64,000 nucleotides of DNA from Hydractinia symbiolongicarpus (taxonomy: Eukaryota; Cnidaria; Hydrozoa; Anthoathecata; Hydractiniidae): the NCBI RefSeq assembly GCF_029227915.1, contig NC_079877.1:34375851-34439850 (forward strand). The letters are read 5' to 3'. The notes below the pieces were generated by a model. That model saw only the letters and a program-made list of their open reading frames with translations, was not told the origin of the DNA and did no database searches. The translations under genes and the position numbers were made by a program. This document shows, in pieces, positions 48,701-61,652 of the stretch; position 1 is the first letter of the stretch, and each line of letters opens with the position of its first letter.

Positions 48701-50060
48701 CGTTAGAAAGTCAATGAAATGTAGTTTTTGAAACTGTCTCCACTTCTTCAGCGCGCGATAACGGCTAGGATTGTTTCCACAGTAATAAATGACTTATTTT
48801 TCTTAACTTTTAAACAAAGCGCTACCACAGCGCCCAGTGTAATTGCTGAGTTCCAGCAATCATGTTAAATTAGGAGGAATATCATTTCTTGTAGTCAAAA
48901 TGACTCATTTGTCACATTTATAAGGTCAAAGTCCAAAATCAGTTGAATTAAGTCCCACAGTCAATCGTTTTACTGTTGAAAGCGATACAACTTAGTAATA
49001 TCGGAAAAAAATCACTAAATACATGTTGGTACGAATGTGTGACGCAACCGTTGTAACTCAAACGGATTGACACCGTTAGAAAATCAGTGAAATTTAGTTT
49101 TAGAAACTGACTCTATTTCTTTAGCGCGCGATAACGGCTAGGATTGGTCCCACAATTAAAAATGACTTATTTATCTTAATTTTTAAATAAAGCCTTACCA
49201 CAGCGCCCAGTGTAATCGCTGAGTTCCAGCAATCATGTCAAATTAAGAAGAATATCATTTCTTGTAGTCAAAATGACTCATTTATCACATTTATAAGGTC
49301 AAAGTCCAAAATCAGTTCAATTAAGTCCCACAGTCAATCGTTTCACTGTTGAAAGCGATACAACTTAGTAATATCGGAAAAAAATCACTAAATACATGTT
49401 GGTACAAATGTGTGACGCAACCGTTGTAACTCAAACGGATTGACACCGTTAGAAAATCAATGAAATTTAGTTTTAGAAACTGTCTCTATTTCTTCAGCGC
49501 GCGATAACGGCTAGGATTGGTCCCACAGTAAAAAATGACTTATTTATCTTAATTTTTAAAAAAAGGCTACCCAGAGCCTAATGTAATCGCTGAATTCCAG
49601 CAATCATGTCAAATTAAGAAGAATGTTATTCCTTGGAGACCTTTTGCCTCATTTATCACATTTATAAGGTCAAAGTCCTGAATCAGTTCAAATAATTCCC
49701 ACAGTCAATCGTTTCACTGTTAAAAGCGATACAACTGAGGAATATCCGAAGAAAATCACTAAATACATTTCGGTACGAATATGTGACGCAACTGTTGTAA
49801 CTCCAACGGATTGACACCGTTAGAAAGTCAATGAAATGTGGTTTTTGAAACTGTCTCTATTTCTTCGGCGCGCGATAACGGCTAGGATTGGTCCCACAGT
49901 AAAAAAAGACTTATTTATCTTAATTTTTAAATAAAGCGCTACCACAGCGCCCAGTGTAATCGCTGAGTTCCAGCAATCATGTCAAATTAAGAAGAATGTC
50001 ATTTCTTGGAGTCCAATTGTTTCACTTATAACATTTATAAGGTCAAAGTCCAAAATCAGT
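45386..50060. repeat. Higher-order repeat copy D (rearranged)
   Basis: Monomer starts are 45386, 45745, 46118, 46489, 46860, 47231, 47602, 47974, 48347, 48720, 49093, 49466 and 49837. The order is 1, 2, 3/17 fusion, 18, 4, 5, 6, 7/5 fusion, 11-like, 13-like, 8, 9, 10, then variant 11 at 50210. The 46118 monomer is variant 3 up to AAAATGAATCGCT and then variant 17 (ACCACAGGGTCC, TTCTTTCTTGG). The 47974 monomer is ORF-class up to CCCAGTGTAAT, then variant 5 (CGCTGAATTCC, GGAGACCTTTTGCC). The sequence GTGACATAACCG occurs at 48293, 50157, 51276 and 53886. Confidence 0.78.
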
Positions 50061-52299
50061 TCAATTAAGTCGCACAGTCAAACGTTTCACAGTTAAAAGC
50101 GATACAACTTAGTAATATCGGAAGGAAATCACTAAATACATGTTGGTACGAATATGTGACATAACCGTTGTAACTCAAACGGATTGACACCATTAGAAAG
50201 TCAATGAAATGTAGTTTTTGAAACTGTCTCTACCTCTTCAGCGCGCGATAACGGCTAGGATTGTTTCCACAGTAATAAATGACTTATTTTTCTTAACTTT
50301 TAAACAAAGCACTACCACAGCCCCCAGTGTAATTGCTGAGTTCCAGCAATCATGTCAAATTAAGAAGAATATCATTTCTTGTAGTCAAAATGACTCATTT
50401 ATCACATTTATAAGGTCACAGTCCAAAGTTAGTTCAATTAAGTCCCACAGTCAATCGTTTCACTGTTTGAAGCGATGCAACCTTGTAATATCAGAAAAAT
50501 ATCGCTAAATACATGTTGGTACGAATATGTGACCCAACCGTTGTAACTCAAACGGATTGACACCGTTAGAAAGTCAATGAAATGTAGTTTTTGAAGCTGT
50601 CTCTATTTCTTCAGCGCGAACTAACGGCTAGGATTGGTTCCACAGTAAAAAATGACTTATTTATCTAAATTTTTTAAAAAAGGGCTACCACAGAGCCTAA
50701 TGTAATCGCTAAATTCCAGCAATCATGTCAAATTAAGAAGAATGTTATTCCTTGGAAACCTATTGCCTCATTTATCACATTTATAAGGTCACAGTCCTGA
50801 ATCAGTTCAAATAATTCCCACAGTCAAACGTTTCACAGTTAAAAGCGATACAACTTAGTAATATCGAAAGGAAATCACTAAATACATGTTGGTACGAATA
50901 TGTGACGCAACCGTTGTAACTCAAACGGATTGACACCGTTAGAAAGTCAATGAAATGTAGTTTTTGAAACTGTCTCTACTTCTTCAGCGCGCGATGACGG
51001 CTAGGATTGTTTCCACAGTAATAAATGACTTATTTTTCTTAACTTTTAAACAAAGCGCTACCACAGCGCCCAGTGTAATTGCTGAGTTCCAGCAATCATG
51101 TCAAATTAAGAAGAATATCATTTCTTGTAGTCAAAATGACTCATTTATCACATTTGTAAGGTCAAAGTCCAAAATCAGTTCAATTAAGTCGCACAGTCAA
51201 ACGTTTCACAGTTAAAAGCGATACAACTTAGTAATATCGGAAGGAAATCACTAAATACATGTTGGTACGAATATGTGACATAACCGTTGTAACTCAAACG
51301 GATTGACACCATTAGAAAGTCAATGAAATGTAGTTTTTGAAACTGTCTCTACCTCTTCAGCGCGCGATAACGGCTAGGATTGTTTCCACAGTAATAAATG
51401 ACTTATTTTTCTTAACTTTTAAACAAAGCACTACCACAGCCCCCAGTGTAATTGCTGAGTTCCAGCAATCATGTCAAATTAAGAAGAATATCATTTCTTG
51501 TAGTCAAAATGACTCATTTATCACATTTATAAGGTCACAGTCCAAAGTTAGTTCAATTAAGTCCCACAGTCAATCGTTTCACTGTTTGAAGCGATGCAAC
51601 CTTGTAATATCAGAAAAATATCGCTAAATACATGTTGGTACGAATATGTGACCCAACCGTTGTAACTCAAACGGATTGACACCGTTAGAAAGTCAATGAA
51701 ATGTAGTTTTTGAAGCTGTCTCTATTTCTTCAGCGCGAACTAACGGCTAGGATTGGTTCCACAGTAAAAAATGACTTATTTATCTAAATTTTTTAAAAAA
51801 GGGCTACCACAGAGCCTAATGTAATCGCTAAATTCCAGCAATCATGTCAAATTAAGAAGAATGTTATTCCTTGGAAACCTATTGCCTCATTTATCACATT
51901 TATAAGGTCACAGTCCTGAATCAGTTCAAATAATTCCCACAGTCAAACGTTTCACAGTTAAAAGCGATACAACTTAGTAATATCGAAAGGAAATCACTAA
52001 ATACATGTTGGTACGAATATGTGACGCAACCGTTGTAACTCAAACGGATTGACACCGTTAGAAAGTCAATGAAATGTAGTTTTTGAAACTGTCTCTACTT
52101 CTTCAGCGCGCGATGACGGCTAGGATTGTTTCCACAGTAATAAATGACTTATTTTTCTTAACTTTTAAACAAAGCGCTACCACAGCGCCCAGTGTAATTG
52201 CTGAGTTCCAGCAATCATGTCAAATTAAGAAGAATATCATTTCTTGTAGTCAAAATGACTCATTTATCACATTTGTAAGGTCAAAGTCCAAAATCAGTT
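50061..52299. repeat. Three-monomer tandem duplication (1119 bp x 2)
   Basis: Unit 1 runs from about 50061 to 51180 and unit 2 from about 51180 to 52299. Monomer starts are 50210, 50583 and 50956, then 51329, 51702 and 52075. The two units look almost identical by eye, including the private marks AATCGCTAAATTCC (50704, 51823), GCGCGATGACGGC and CACATTTGTAAGG. The junction is visible because 50956 ends with TCGCACAGTCAAACGTTTCAC whereas 52075 ends with TCCCACAGTCAATCGTTTCAC. Both share the preceding AAAATCAGTTCAATTAAG, within which the crossover must lie. The near identity implies a recent event. Confidence 0.9.
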
Positions 52300-55200
52300 C
52301 AATTAAGTCCCACAGTCAATCGTTTCACTGTTGAAAGCGATACAACTTAGTAATATCGGAAAAAAATCACTAAATACATGTTAGTACGATTATGTGACGC
52401 AACCGTTGTAAGTCAAACGGATTGACACCGTTAGAAAGTCAATGAAATGTAGTTTTTCAAACTGTCTCTATTTCTTCGGCGCGCGATAACGGCTAGGATT
52501 GGTCCCACAGTACAAAATGACATATTTATCTTAATTTTTAAATAAAGCGTTACCACAGCGCCCAGTGTAATCGGTGAGTTCCATCAATCATGTCAAATTA
52601 AAGAGAATGTTATTTCTTTTAGTCAAAATGGCTCACTTATTACATTTATAAGGTCAAAGTCCAAAATCAGTTCAATTAAGTCCCACAGTCAATCGTTTCT
52701 CTGTTGAAAGCGATACAACTTAGTAATATCGGAAGAAAGTCACTAAATACATGTTGGTACGATTATGTGACGCAACCGTTCTAACTCAAAAGGATTGACA
52801 CCGTAAGAAAGTCAATGAAATGGAGTTTTTGAAACTGTCTCTATATCTTCAGCGCGCGCTAACGGCTAGGATTGGGCCCACAGTAAAAATGACTTATTTA
52901 TCTAAATTTTTAAATGAATCGCTACCACAGGGTCCAGTGTAAACGCTGAGTTCCGGCAATCATGTCAAATTAAGAAGTATATCATTTCTTGTAGTCATAA
53001 TGACTCATTTATCACATTTATAAGGTCAAAGTCCAAAATCAGTTCAATTAAGTCCCACAGTCAACCGTTTCACTGTTGAAAGCGATACAACTTAGTAATA
53101 TCGGAAAAAAATCACTAAATACATGTTGGTACGAATGTGTGACGCAACCGTTGTAACTCAAACGAATTCACACCGTTAGAAAATCAATGAAATTTAGTTT
53201 TAGAAACTATCTCTATTTCTTCAGCACGCGATAACGGCTAGGATTGGTCCCACAATAAAAATTAACTTATTTATCTTAATTTTTAAATAAAGCCTTACCA
53301 CAGCGCCCAGTGTAATCGCTGAGTTCCAGCAATCATGTCAAATTAAGAAGAATATCATTTCTTGTAGTCAAAATGACTCATTTATCACATTTATAAGGTC
53401 AAAGTCCAAAATCAGTTCAATTAAGTCCCACAGTCAATCATTTCACTGTTGAAAGCGATACAACTTAGTAATATCGGAAAAAAATCACTAAATACATGTT
53501 GGTACGATTATGTGACGCAACCATTGTAAGTCAAACGGATTGACACCGTTAGAAAGTCAATGAAATGTGGTTTTTGAAACTGTCTCTATTTCTCCAGCGC
53601 GCGATAACGGCTAGGATTGGTCCCACAGTACAAAATGACTTATTTATCTCAATTTATAAATAAACCGTTACCACAGCGCCCAGTGTAATCGGTGAGTTCC
53701 AGCAATCATGTCAAATTAAGAAGAATGTCATTTCTTGGAGTCCAATTGTCTCACTTATAACATTTATAAGGTCAAAGTCCAAAATCAGTTCAATTAAGTC
53801 GCACAGTCAAACGTTTCACAGTTAAAAGCGATACAACTTAGTAATATCGGAAGGAAATCACTAAATACATGTTGGTACGAATATGTGACATAACCGTTGT
53901 AACTCAAACGGATTGACACCATTAGAAAGTCAATGAAATGTAGTTTTTGAAACTGTCTCTACCTCTTCAGCGCGCGATAACGGCTAGGATTGTTTCCACA
54001 GTAATAAATGACTTATTTTTCTTAACTTTTAAACAAAGCACTACCACAGCCCCCAGTGTAATTGCTGAGTTCCAGCAATCATGTCAAATTAAGAAGAATA
54101 TCATTTCTTGTAGTCAAAATGACTCATTTATCACATTTATAAGGTCACAGTCCAAAGTTAGTTCAATTAAGTCCCACAGTCAATCGTTTCACTGTTTGAA
54201 GCGATGCAACCTTGTAATATCAGAAAAATATCGCTAAATACATGTTGGTACGAATATGTGACCCAACCGTTGTAACTCAAACGGATTGACACCGTTAGAA
54301 AGTCAATGAAATGTAGTTTTTGAAGCTGTCTCTATTTCTTCAGCGCGAACTAACGGCTAGGATTGGTTCCACAGTAAAAAATGACTTATTTATCTAAATT
54401 TTTTAAAAAAGGGCTACCACAGAGCCTAATGTAATCGCTAAATTCCAGCAATCATGTCAAATTAAGAAGAATGTTATTCCTTGGAAACCTATTGCCTCAT
54501 TTATCACATTTATAAGGTCACAGTCCTGAATCAGTTCAAATAATTCCCACAGTCAAACGTTTCACAGTTAAAAGCGATACAACTTAGTAATATCGAAAGG
54601 AAATCACTAAATACATGTTGGTACGAATATGTGACGCAACCGTTGTAACTCAAACGGATTGACACCGTTAGAAAGTCAATGAAATGTAGTTTTTGAAACT
54701 GTCTCTACTTCTTCAGCGCGCGATGACGGCTAGGATTGTTTCCACAGTAATAAATGACTTATTTTTCTTAACTTTTAAACAAAGCGCTACCACAGCGCCC
54801 AGTGTAATTGCTGAGTTCCAGCAATCATGTCAAATTAAGAAGAATATCATTTCTTGTAGTCAAAATGACTCATTTATCACATTTGTAAGGTCAAAGTCCA
54901 AAATCAGTTCAATTAAGTCCCACAGTCAATCGTTTCACTGTTGAAAGCGATACAACTTAGTAATATCGGAAAAAATCACTAAATACATGTTAGTACGATT
55001 ATGTGACGCAACCGTTGTAAGTCAAACGGATTGACACCGTTAGAAAGTCAATGAAATGTAGTTTTTCAAACTGTCTCTATTTCTTCGGCGCGCGATAACG
55101 GCTAGGATTGGTCCCACAGTACAAAATGACATATTTATCTTAATTTTTAAATAAAGCGTTACCACAGCGCCCAGTGTAATCGGTGAGTTCCATCAATCAT

Positions 55201-56400
55201 GTCAAATTAAAGAGAATGTTATTTCTTTTAGTCAAAATGGCTCACTTATTACATTTATAAGGTCAAAGTCCAAAATCAGTTCAATTAAGTCCCACAGTCA
55301 ATCGTTTCTCTGTTGAAAGCGATACAACTTAGTAATATCGGAAGAAAGTCACTAAATACATGTTGGTACGATTATGTGACGCAACCGTTCTAACTCAAAC
55401 GGATTGACACCGTAAGAAAGTCAATGAAATGGAGTTTTTGAAACTGTCTCTATATCTTCAGCGCGCGCTAACGGCTAGGATTGGGCCCACAGTAAAAATG
55501 ACTTATTTATCTAAATTTTTAAATGAATCGCTACCACAGGGTCCAGTGTAAACGCTGAGTTCCGGCAATCATGTCAAATTAAGAAGTATATCATTTCTTG
55601 TAGTCAAAATGACTCATTTATCACATTTATAAGGTCAAAGTCCAAAATCAGTTCAATTAAGTCCCACAGTCAACCGTTTCACTGTTGAAAGCGATACAAC
55701 TTAGTAATATCGGAAAAAAATCACTAAATACATGTTGGTACGAATGTGTGACGCAACCGTTGTAACTCAAACGAATTCACACCGTTAGAAAATCAATGAA
55801 ATTTAGTTTTAGAAACTATCTCTATTTCTTCAGCACGCGATAACGGCTAGGATTGGTCCCACAATAAAAATTAACTTATTTATCTTAATTTTTAAATAAA
55901 GCCTTACCACAGCGCCCAGTGTAATCGCTGAGTTCCAGCAATCATGTCAAATTAAGAAGAATATCATTTCTTGTAGTCAAAATGACTCATTTATCACATT
56001 TATAAGGTCAAAGTCCAAAATCAGTTCAATTAAGTCCCACAGTCAATCATTTCACTGTTGAAAGCGATACAACTTAGTAATATCGGAAAAAAATCACTAA
56101 ATACATGTTGGTACGATTATGTGACGCAACCATTGTAAGTCAAACGGATTGACACCGTTAGAAAGTCAATGAAATGTGGTTTTTGAAACTGTCTCTATTT
56201 CTCCAGCGCGCGATAACGGCTAGGATTGGTCCCACAGTACAAAATGACTTATTTATCTCAATTTATAAATAAACCGTTACCACAGCGCCCAGTGTAATCG
56301 GTGAGTTCCATCAATCATGTCAAATTAAGGAGAATGTCATTTCTTCTAGTCAAAATAGCTCATTTATTACATTTATAAGGTCAAAGTCCAAAATCAGTTC
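51180..56400. repeat. Seven-monomer tandem duplication (~2610 bp) around the 1119 bp repeats
   Basis: The series 51329, 51702, 52075, 52448, 52821, 53193 and 53566 is repeated at 53939, 54312, 54685, 55057, 55430, 55802 and 56175. Shared private marks include GTTTTTCAAACTG (52448, 55057), ATTGGGCCCACAG (~52871, ~55480), TCAGCACGCGATAACGG (53223, 55833), AAAATTAACTTATTTATC and TTATAAATAAACCGTTACC. The copies separate inside 53566/56175 after CGGTGAGTTCCA: 53566 joins the GCAATCATG and TGGAGTCC tail of variant 10, while 56175 continues TCAATCATG and CTAGTCAAAATAGC. One copy of TATCGGAAAAAAATC has lost two As near 54970. The 1119 bp repeat is nested within the larger duplication, so at least two rounds occurred. 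Confidence 0.88.
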
Positions 56401-57930
56401 AATTAAGTCCCACAGTCAATCGTTTCTCGCGATAACGTCTAGGATTGTTTCCACAGTAAAAAAAGACTTATTTATCTTAATTTTTAAATAAAGCGCTACC
56501 ACAGCGCTCAGTGTAATTGCTGAGTTCCAGCAATCATGTCAAATTAAGAAGAATATCATTTCTTGTAGTCAAAACGACTAATTTATCACATTTATAAGGT
56601 CAAAGTCCAAAATCATTTCAATTAAGTCCCACAGTCAATCGTTTCACTGTTGAAAGCGATACAACTTAGTAATATCGGAAAAAAATCACTAAATACATGT
56701 TGGTACTTATGTGTGACGCAACCGTTGTAACTCAAACGGATTGACACCGTTAGAAAGTCAATGAAATGTACTTTTTGAAGCTGTCTCTACTTCTTCAGCA
56801 CGCGATAACGGCTAGGATTGGTCCCACAATAAAAATTAACTTATTTATCTTAATTTTTAAATAAAGCCTTACCACAGCGTCCAGTGTAATCGCTGAGTTC
56901 CAGCAATCATGTCAAATTAAGGAGAATATCATTTCTTGTAGTCAAAATGACTCATTTATCACATTTATAAGGTCAAAGTCCAAAATCAGTTCAATTAAGT
57001 CCCACAGTCAATCATTTCACTGTTGAAAGCGATACAACTTAGTAATATCGGAAAAAAATCACTAAATACATGTTGGTACGATTATGTGACGCAACCATTG
57101 TAAGTCAAACGGATTGACACCGTTAGAAAGTCAATGAAATGTGGTTTTTGAAACTGTCTCTATTTCTCCAGCGCGCGATAACGGCTAGGATTGGTCCCAC
57201 AGTACAAAATGACTTATTTATCTCAATTTATAAATAAACCGTTACCACAGCGCCCAGTGTAATCGGTGAGTTCCATCAATCATGTCAAATTAAGGAGAAT
57301 GTCATTTCTTCTAGTCAAAATAGCTCATTTATTACATTTATAAGGTCAAAGTCCAAAATCAGTTCAATTAAGTCCCACAGTCAATCGTTTCTCGCGATAA
57401 CGTCTAGGATTGTTTCCACAGTAAAAAAAGACTTATTTATCTTAATTTTTAAATAAAGCGCTACCACAGCGCTCAGTGTAATTGCTGAGTTCCAGCAATC
57501 ATGTCAAATTAAGAAGAATATCATTTCTTGTAGTCAAAACGACTAATTTATCACATTTATAAGGTCAAAGTCCAAAATCATTTCAATTAAGTCCCACAGT
57601 CAATCGTTTCACTGTTGAAAGCGATACAACTTAGTAATATCGGAAAAAAATCACTAAATACATGTTGGTACTTATGTGTGACGCAACCGTTGTAACTCAA
57701 ACGGATTGACACCGTTAGAAAGTCAATGAAATGTACTTTTTGAAGCTGTCTCTACTTCTTCAGCACGCGATAACGGCTAGGATTGGTCCCACAATAAAAA
57801 TTAACTTATTTATCTTAATTTTTAAATAAAGCCTTACCACAGCGTCCAGTGTAATCGCTGAGTTCCAGCAATCATGTCAAATTAAGGAGAATATCATTTC
57901 TTGTAGTCAAAATGACTGATTTATCACATT
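55830..57930. repeat. 965 bp unit (two monomers plus a truncated one) in tandem
   Basis: The monomers at 56175 and 57140 are each followed by a ~220 bp truncated monomer, then by the monomers at 56767 and 57732. The spacing 56175-57140 and 56767-57732 is 965 bp, that is 2 x 372 + ~221. Both units contain the same deletion junction (CGTTTCTCGCGATAACG at 56421 and 57386). Further shared marks are GTTGGTACTTATGTGTGACG, GCTCAGTGTAATTGC and AAAACGACTAATTTATC. The second unit stops at about 57930, where the monomer switches to a variant-1 tail (CACAGCCCTGAATCAG). A shorter unit has thus become a repeat in its own right. Confidence 0.88.
56395..56460. repeat. Deletion junction in a monomer, about 152 bp missing (first copy)
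   Basis: Intact relatives read CAATCGTTTCTCTGTTGAAAG (52690) and reach GCGCGCGATAACGG about 150 bases later. Here CAATCGTTTCTC joins directly to GCGATAACGTCTAGG. The loss takes out the end of one monomer and the start of the next, including the CCGTT/AACGG dyad and the TGAAATG box. A few matching bases (TC and CG) at the ends allow a small-homology deletion. The second copy of this junction is at 57386-57402. Confidence 0.85.
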
Positions 57931-60900
57931 TATAAGGTCACAGCCCTGAATCAGTTCAAATAATTCCCACAGTCAATCGTTTCACTGTTGAAAGCGATAC
58001 AACTTAGTATTATCCAAAGAAAATCACTAAATACATTTTGGTACGAATATGTGACGCAACTGTTGTAACTCAAACGGATGGACACCGATAGAAAGTCAAT
58101 GAAATGTGGTTTTTGAAACTGTCTCTATTTCTTCAGCGCGCGATAAAGGCTAGGATTGGTCTCACAGTAAAAAAAGACTTATTTATCTTAATTTTTAAAT
58201 AAAGCGCCACCACAGCGCCCAGTGTAATCGCTGAGTTCCAGCAATCATGTCAAATTAAGAAGAATGTTATTTCTTGGCGTCCATTTGTCTCACTTATAAC
58301 ATTTATAAGGTCAAAGTCCAAAATCAGTTCATTTAAGTCGCACAGTCAAACGTTTCACAGTTAAAAGCGATGCAACCTAGTAATATCCGAATACTTTCGC
58401 TAAATACATGTTGGTACGAATATGTGACGCAACCGTTGTAACTCAAACGGAATTATACCGCCAAGAAATCAATGAAATGTAGCTTTTGAGAATGTTTTTA
58501 TTTCTTCAGCGCGTGCTAACGGCCAGGATTGGTCCCACATTAAGAAAATCTTATTTATCTAAATTTTAAAATGAATCGCTTCCACACGGTCCAGTGTAAT
58601 CGCTGAGTTTTGGCAATCATGTCAAATTAAGAAGAATATCATTTCTTGTAGTCAAAACGACTCATTTATCACATTTATAAGGTGAAAGTCCAAAATCAGT
58701 TCAATTAAGTCCCACAGTCAATCGTTTCGCTGTTGAGAGCGATACAACTTAGTAATATCGGAAAAAAATCACTAAATACATGTTGGTACGAATGTGTGAC
58801 GCAACCGTTGTAACTCAAACGGATTGACACCGTTAGAAAGTCAATGAAATGGAGTTTTTGAAACTGTCTCTATATCTTCAGCGTGCGCTAACGGCTAGGA
58901 TTGGTCCCACAGTAAAAATGACTGATTTATCTAATTTTTTAAATGAATCGCTACCACAGGGTCCAGTGTAATCGCTGAGTTCCGGCAATCATGTCAAATT
59001 AAGAAGAATGTTCTTTCTTGGAGTCCAATTGTCTCATTTATCACACTTATGAGGTCAAAGTCCAAAGTTAGTTCAATTAAATCCCACAGTCAGTCGTTTC
59101 ACTGTTAGAAGTGATGCAACCTAGTATTATCAGAAAATCATCGTTAATACATCTTGGTACGAATATGTGACGCAACCGTTGTAACTCAAACGGAATTATA
59201 CCGCCAAGAAATCAATGAAATGTAGTTTTTGTGAATGTCTGTATTTCTTCAGCGCGTGCTAACGGCCAGGATTGGTCCCACAGTAAGAAAATCTTATTTA
59301 TCTAAATTTTTAAATAAAGCGCTTCCGCAGAGCCTAATGTAACCGCTGAATTCCAGCAATCATGTCAAATTAAGAAGAATGTTATTCCTTGGAGACCAAT
59401 TGGCGCATTAATCACATTTATAAGGTCACAGTCCAGAATCAGTTAAATTAATTCCCACGGTCAATCGTTTTACTGTTAAAAGCGATACAACTTAGTAATA
59501 TCGGAAGGAAATCACTAAATACATGTTGGTACGAATATGTGACCCAACCGTTGTAACTCAAACGGATTGACACCGTTAGAAAGTCAATGAAATGTAGTTT
59601 TTGAAACTGTCTCTACTTCTTCAGCGCGCGATAACGGCTAGGATTGTTTCCACAGTAATAAATGACTTATTTTTCTTAACTTTTAAACAAAGCGCTACCA
59701 CAGCGCCCAGTGAAATCGCTGAGTTCCAGCAATCATGTCAAATTAAGAAGAATATCATTTCTTGTAGTCAAAATGACTCATTTATCACATTTATAAGGTC
59801 ACAGCCCTGAATCAGTTCAAATAATTCCCACAGTCAATCGTTTCACTGTTGAAAGCGATACAACTTAGTATTATCCATAGAAAATCACTAAATACATTTT
59901 GGTACGAATATGTGACGCAACTGTTGTAACTCAAACGGATGGACACCGATAGAAAGTCAATGAAATGTGGTTTTTGAAACTGTCTCTATTTCTTCAGCGC
60001 GCGATAAAGGCTAGGATTGGTCTCACAGTAAAAAAAGACTTATTTATCTTAATTTTTAAATAAAGCGCCACCACAGCGCCCAGTGTAATCGCTGAGTTCC
60101 AGCAATCATGTCAAATTAAGAAGAATGTTATTTCTTGGCGTCCATTTGTCTCACTTATAACATTTATAAGGTCAAAGTCCAAAATCAGTTCATTTAAGTC
60201 GCACAGTCAAACGTTTCACAGTTAAAAGCGATGCAACCTAGTAATATCCGAATACTTTCGCTAAATACATGTTGGTACGAATATGTGACGCAACCGTTGT
60301 AACTCAAACGGAATTATACCGCCAAGAAATCAATGAAATGTAGCTTTTGAGAATGTTTTTATTTCTTCAGCGCGTGCTAACGGCCAGGATTGGTCCCACG
60401 TTAAGAAAATCTTATTTATCTAAATTTTAAAATGAATCGCTTCCACACGGTCCAGTGTAATCGCTGAGTTTTGGCAATCATGTCAAATTAAGAAGAATAT
60501 CATTTCTTGTAGTCAAAATGACTCATTTATCACATTTATAAGGTGAAAGTCCAAAATCAGTTCAATTAAGTCCCACAGTCAATCGTTTCGCTGTTGAGAG
60601 CGATACAACTTAGTAATATCGGAAAAAAATCACTAAATACATGTTGGTACGAATGTGTGACGCAACCGTTGTAACTCAAACGGATTGACACCGTTAGAAA
60701 GTCAATGAAATGGAGTTTTTGAAACTGTCTCTATATCTTCAGCGTGCGCTAACGGCTAGGATTAGTCCCACAGTAAAAATGACTGATTTATCTAATTTTT
60801 TAAATGAATCGCTACCACAGGGTCCAGTGTAATCGCTGAGTTCCGGCAATCATGTCAAATTAAGAAGAATGTTCTTTCTTGGAGTCCAATTGTCTCATTT

Positions 60901-61652
60901 ATCACACTTATGAGGTCAAAGTCCAAAGTTAGTTCAATTAAATCCCACAGTCAGTCGTTTCACTGTTAGAAGTGATGCAACCTAGTATTATCAGAAAATC
61001 ATCGTTAATACATCTTGGTACGAATATGTGACGCAACCGTTGTAACTCAAACGGAATTATACCGCCAAGAAATCAATGAAATGTAGTTTTTGTGAATGTC
61101 TGTATTTCTTCAGCGCGTGCTAACGGCCAGGATTGGTCCCACAGTAAGAAAATCTTATTTATCTAAATTTTTAAATAAAGCGCTTCCGCAGAGCCTAATG
61201 TAACCGCTGAATTCCAGCAATCATGTCAAATTAAGAAGAATGTTATTCCTTGGAGACCAATTGGCGCATTAATCACATTTATAAGGTCACAGTCCAGAAT
61301 CAGTTAAATTAATTCCCACGGTCAATCGTTTTACTGTTAAAAGCGATACAACTTAGTAATATCGGAAGGAAATCACTAAATACATGTTGGTACGAATATG
61401 TGACCCAACCGTTGTAACTCAAACGGATTGACACCGTTAGAAAGTCAATGAAATGTAGTTTTTGAAACTGTCTCTACTTCTTCAGCGCGCGATAACGGCT
61501 AGGATTGTTTCCACAGTAATAAATGACTTATTTTTCTTAACTTTTAAACAAAGCGCTACCACAGCGCCCAGTGTAATTGCTGAGTTCCAGCAATCATGTC
61601 AAATTAAGAGGAATATCATTTCTTGTAGTCAAAATGACTCATTTGTCACATT
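57930..61652. repeat. Five-monomer tandem duplication (1861 bp x 2)
   Basis: Starts are 58105, 58478, 58850, 59221 and 59593, then 59966, 60339, 60711, 61082 and 61454. The order is variants 2, 3, 4, 6, 7, with variant 5 missing because 58850 ends with ACATCTTGGTACG and a tail leading straight into variant 6. Private shared marks are CACAGCCCTGAATCAG (57938, 59799), GAGTTTTGGCAATCATG, GCTGTTGAGAGCG, GCGTGCGCTAACGG and CCACAGTCAGTCG. The junction between the units is in 59593, around ATTTATCACATTTATAAGG at 59778-59797, where an ORF-class monomer meets the variant-1 tail. Only scattered single-base differences separate the units. Confidence 0.9.
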
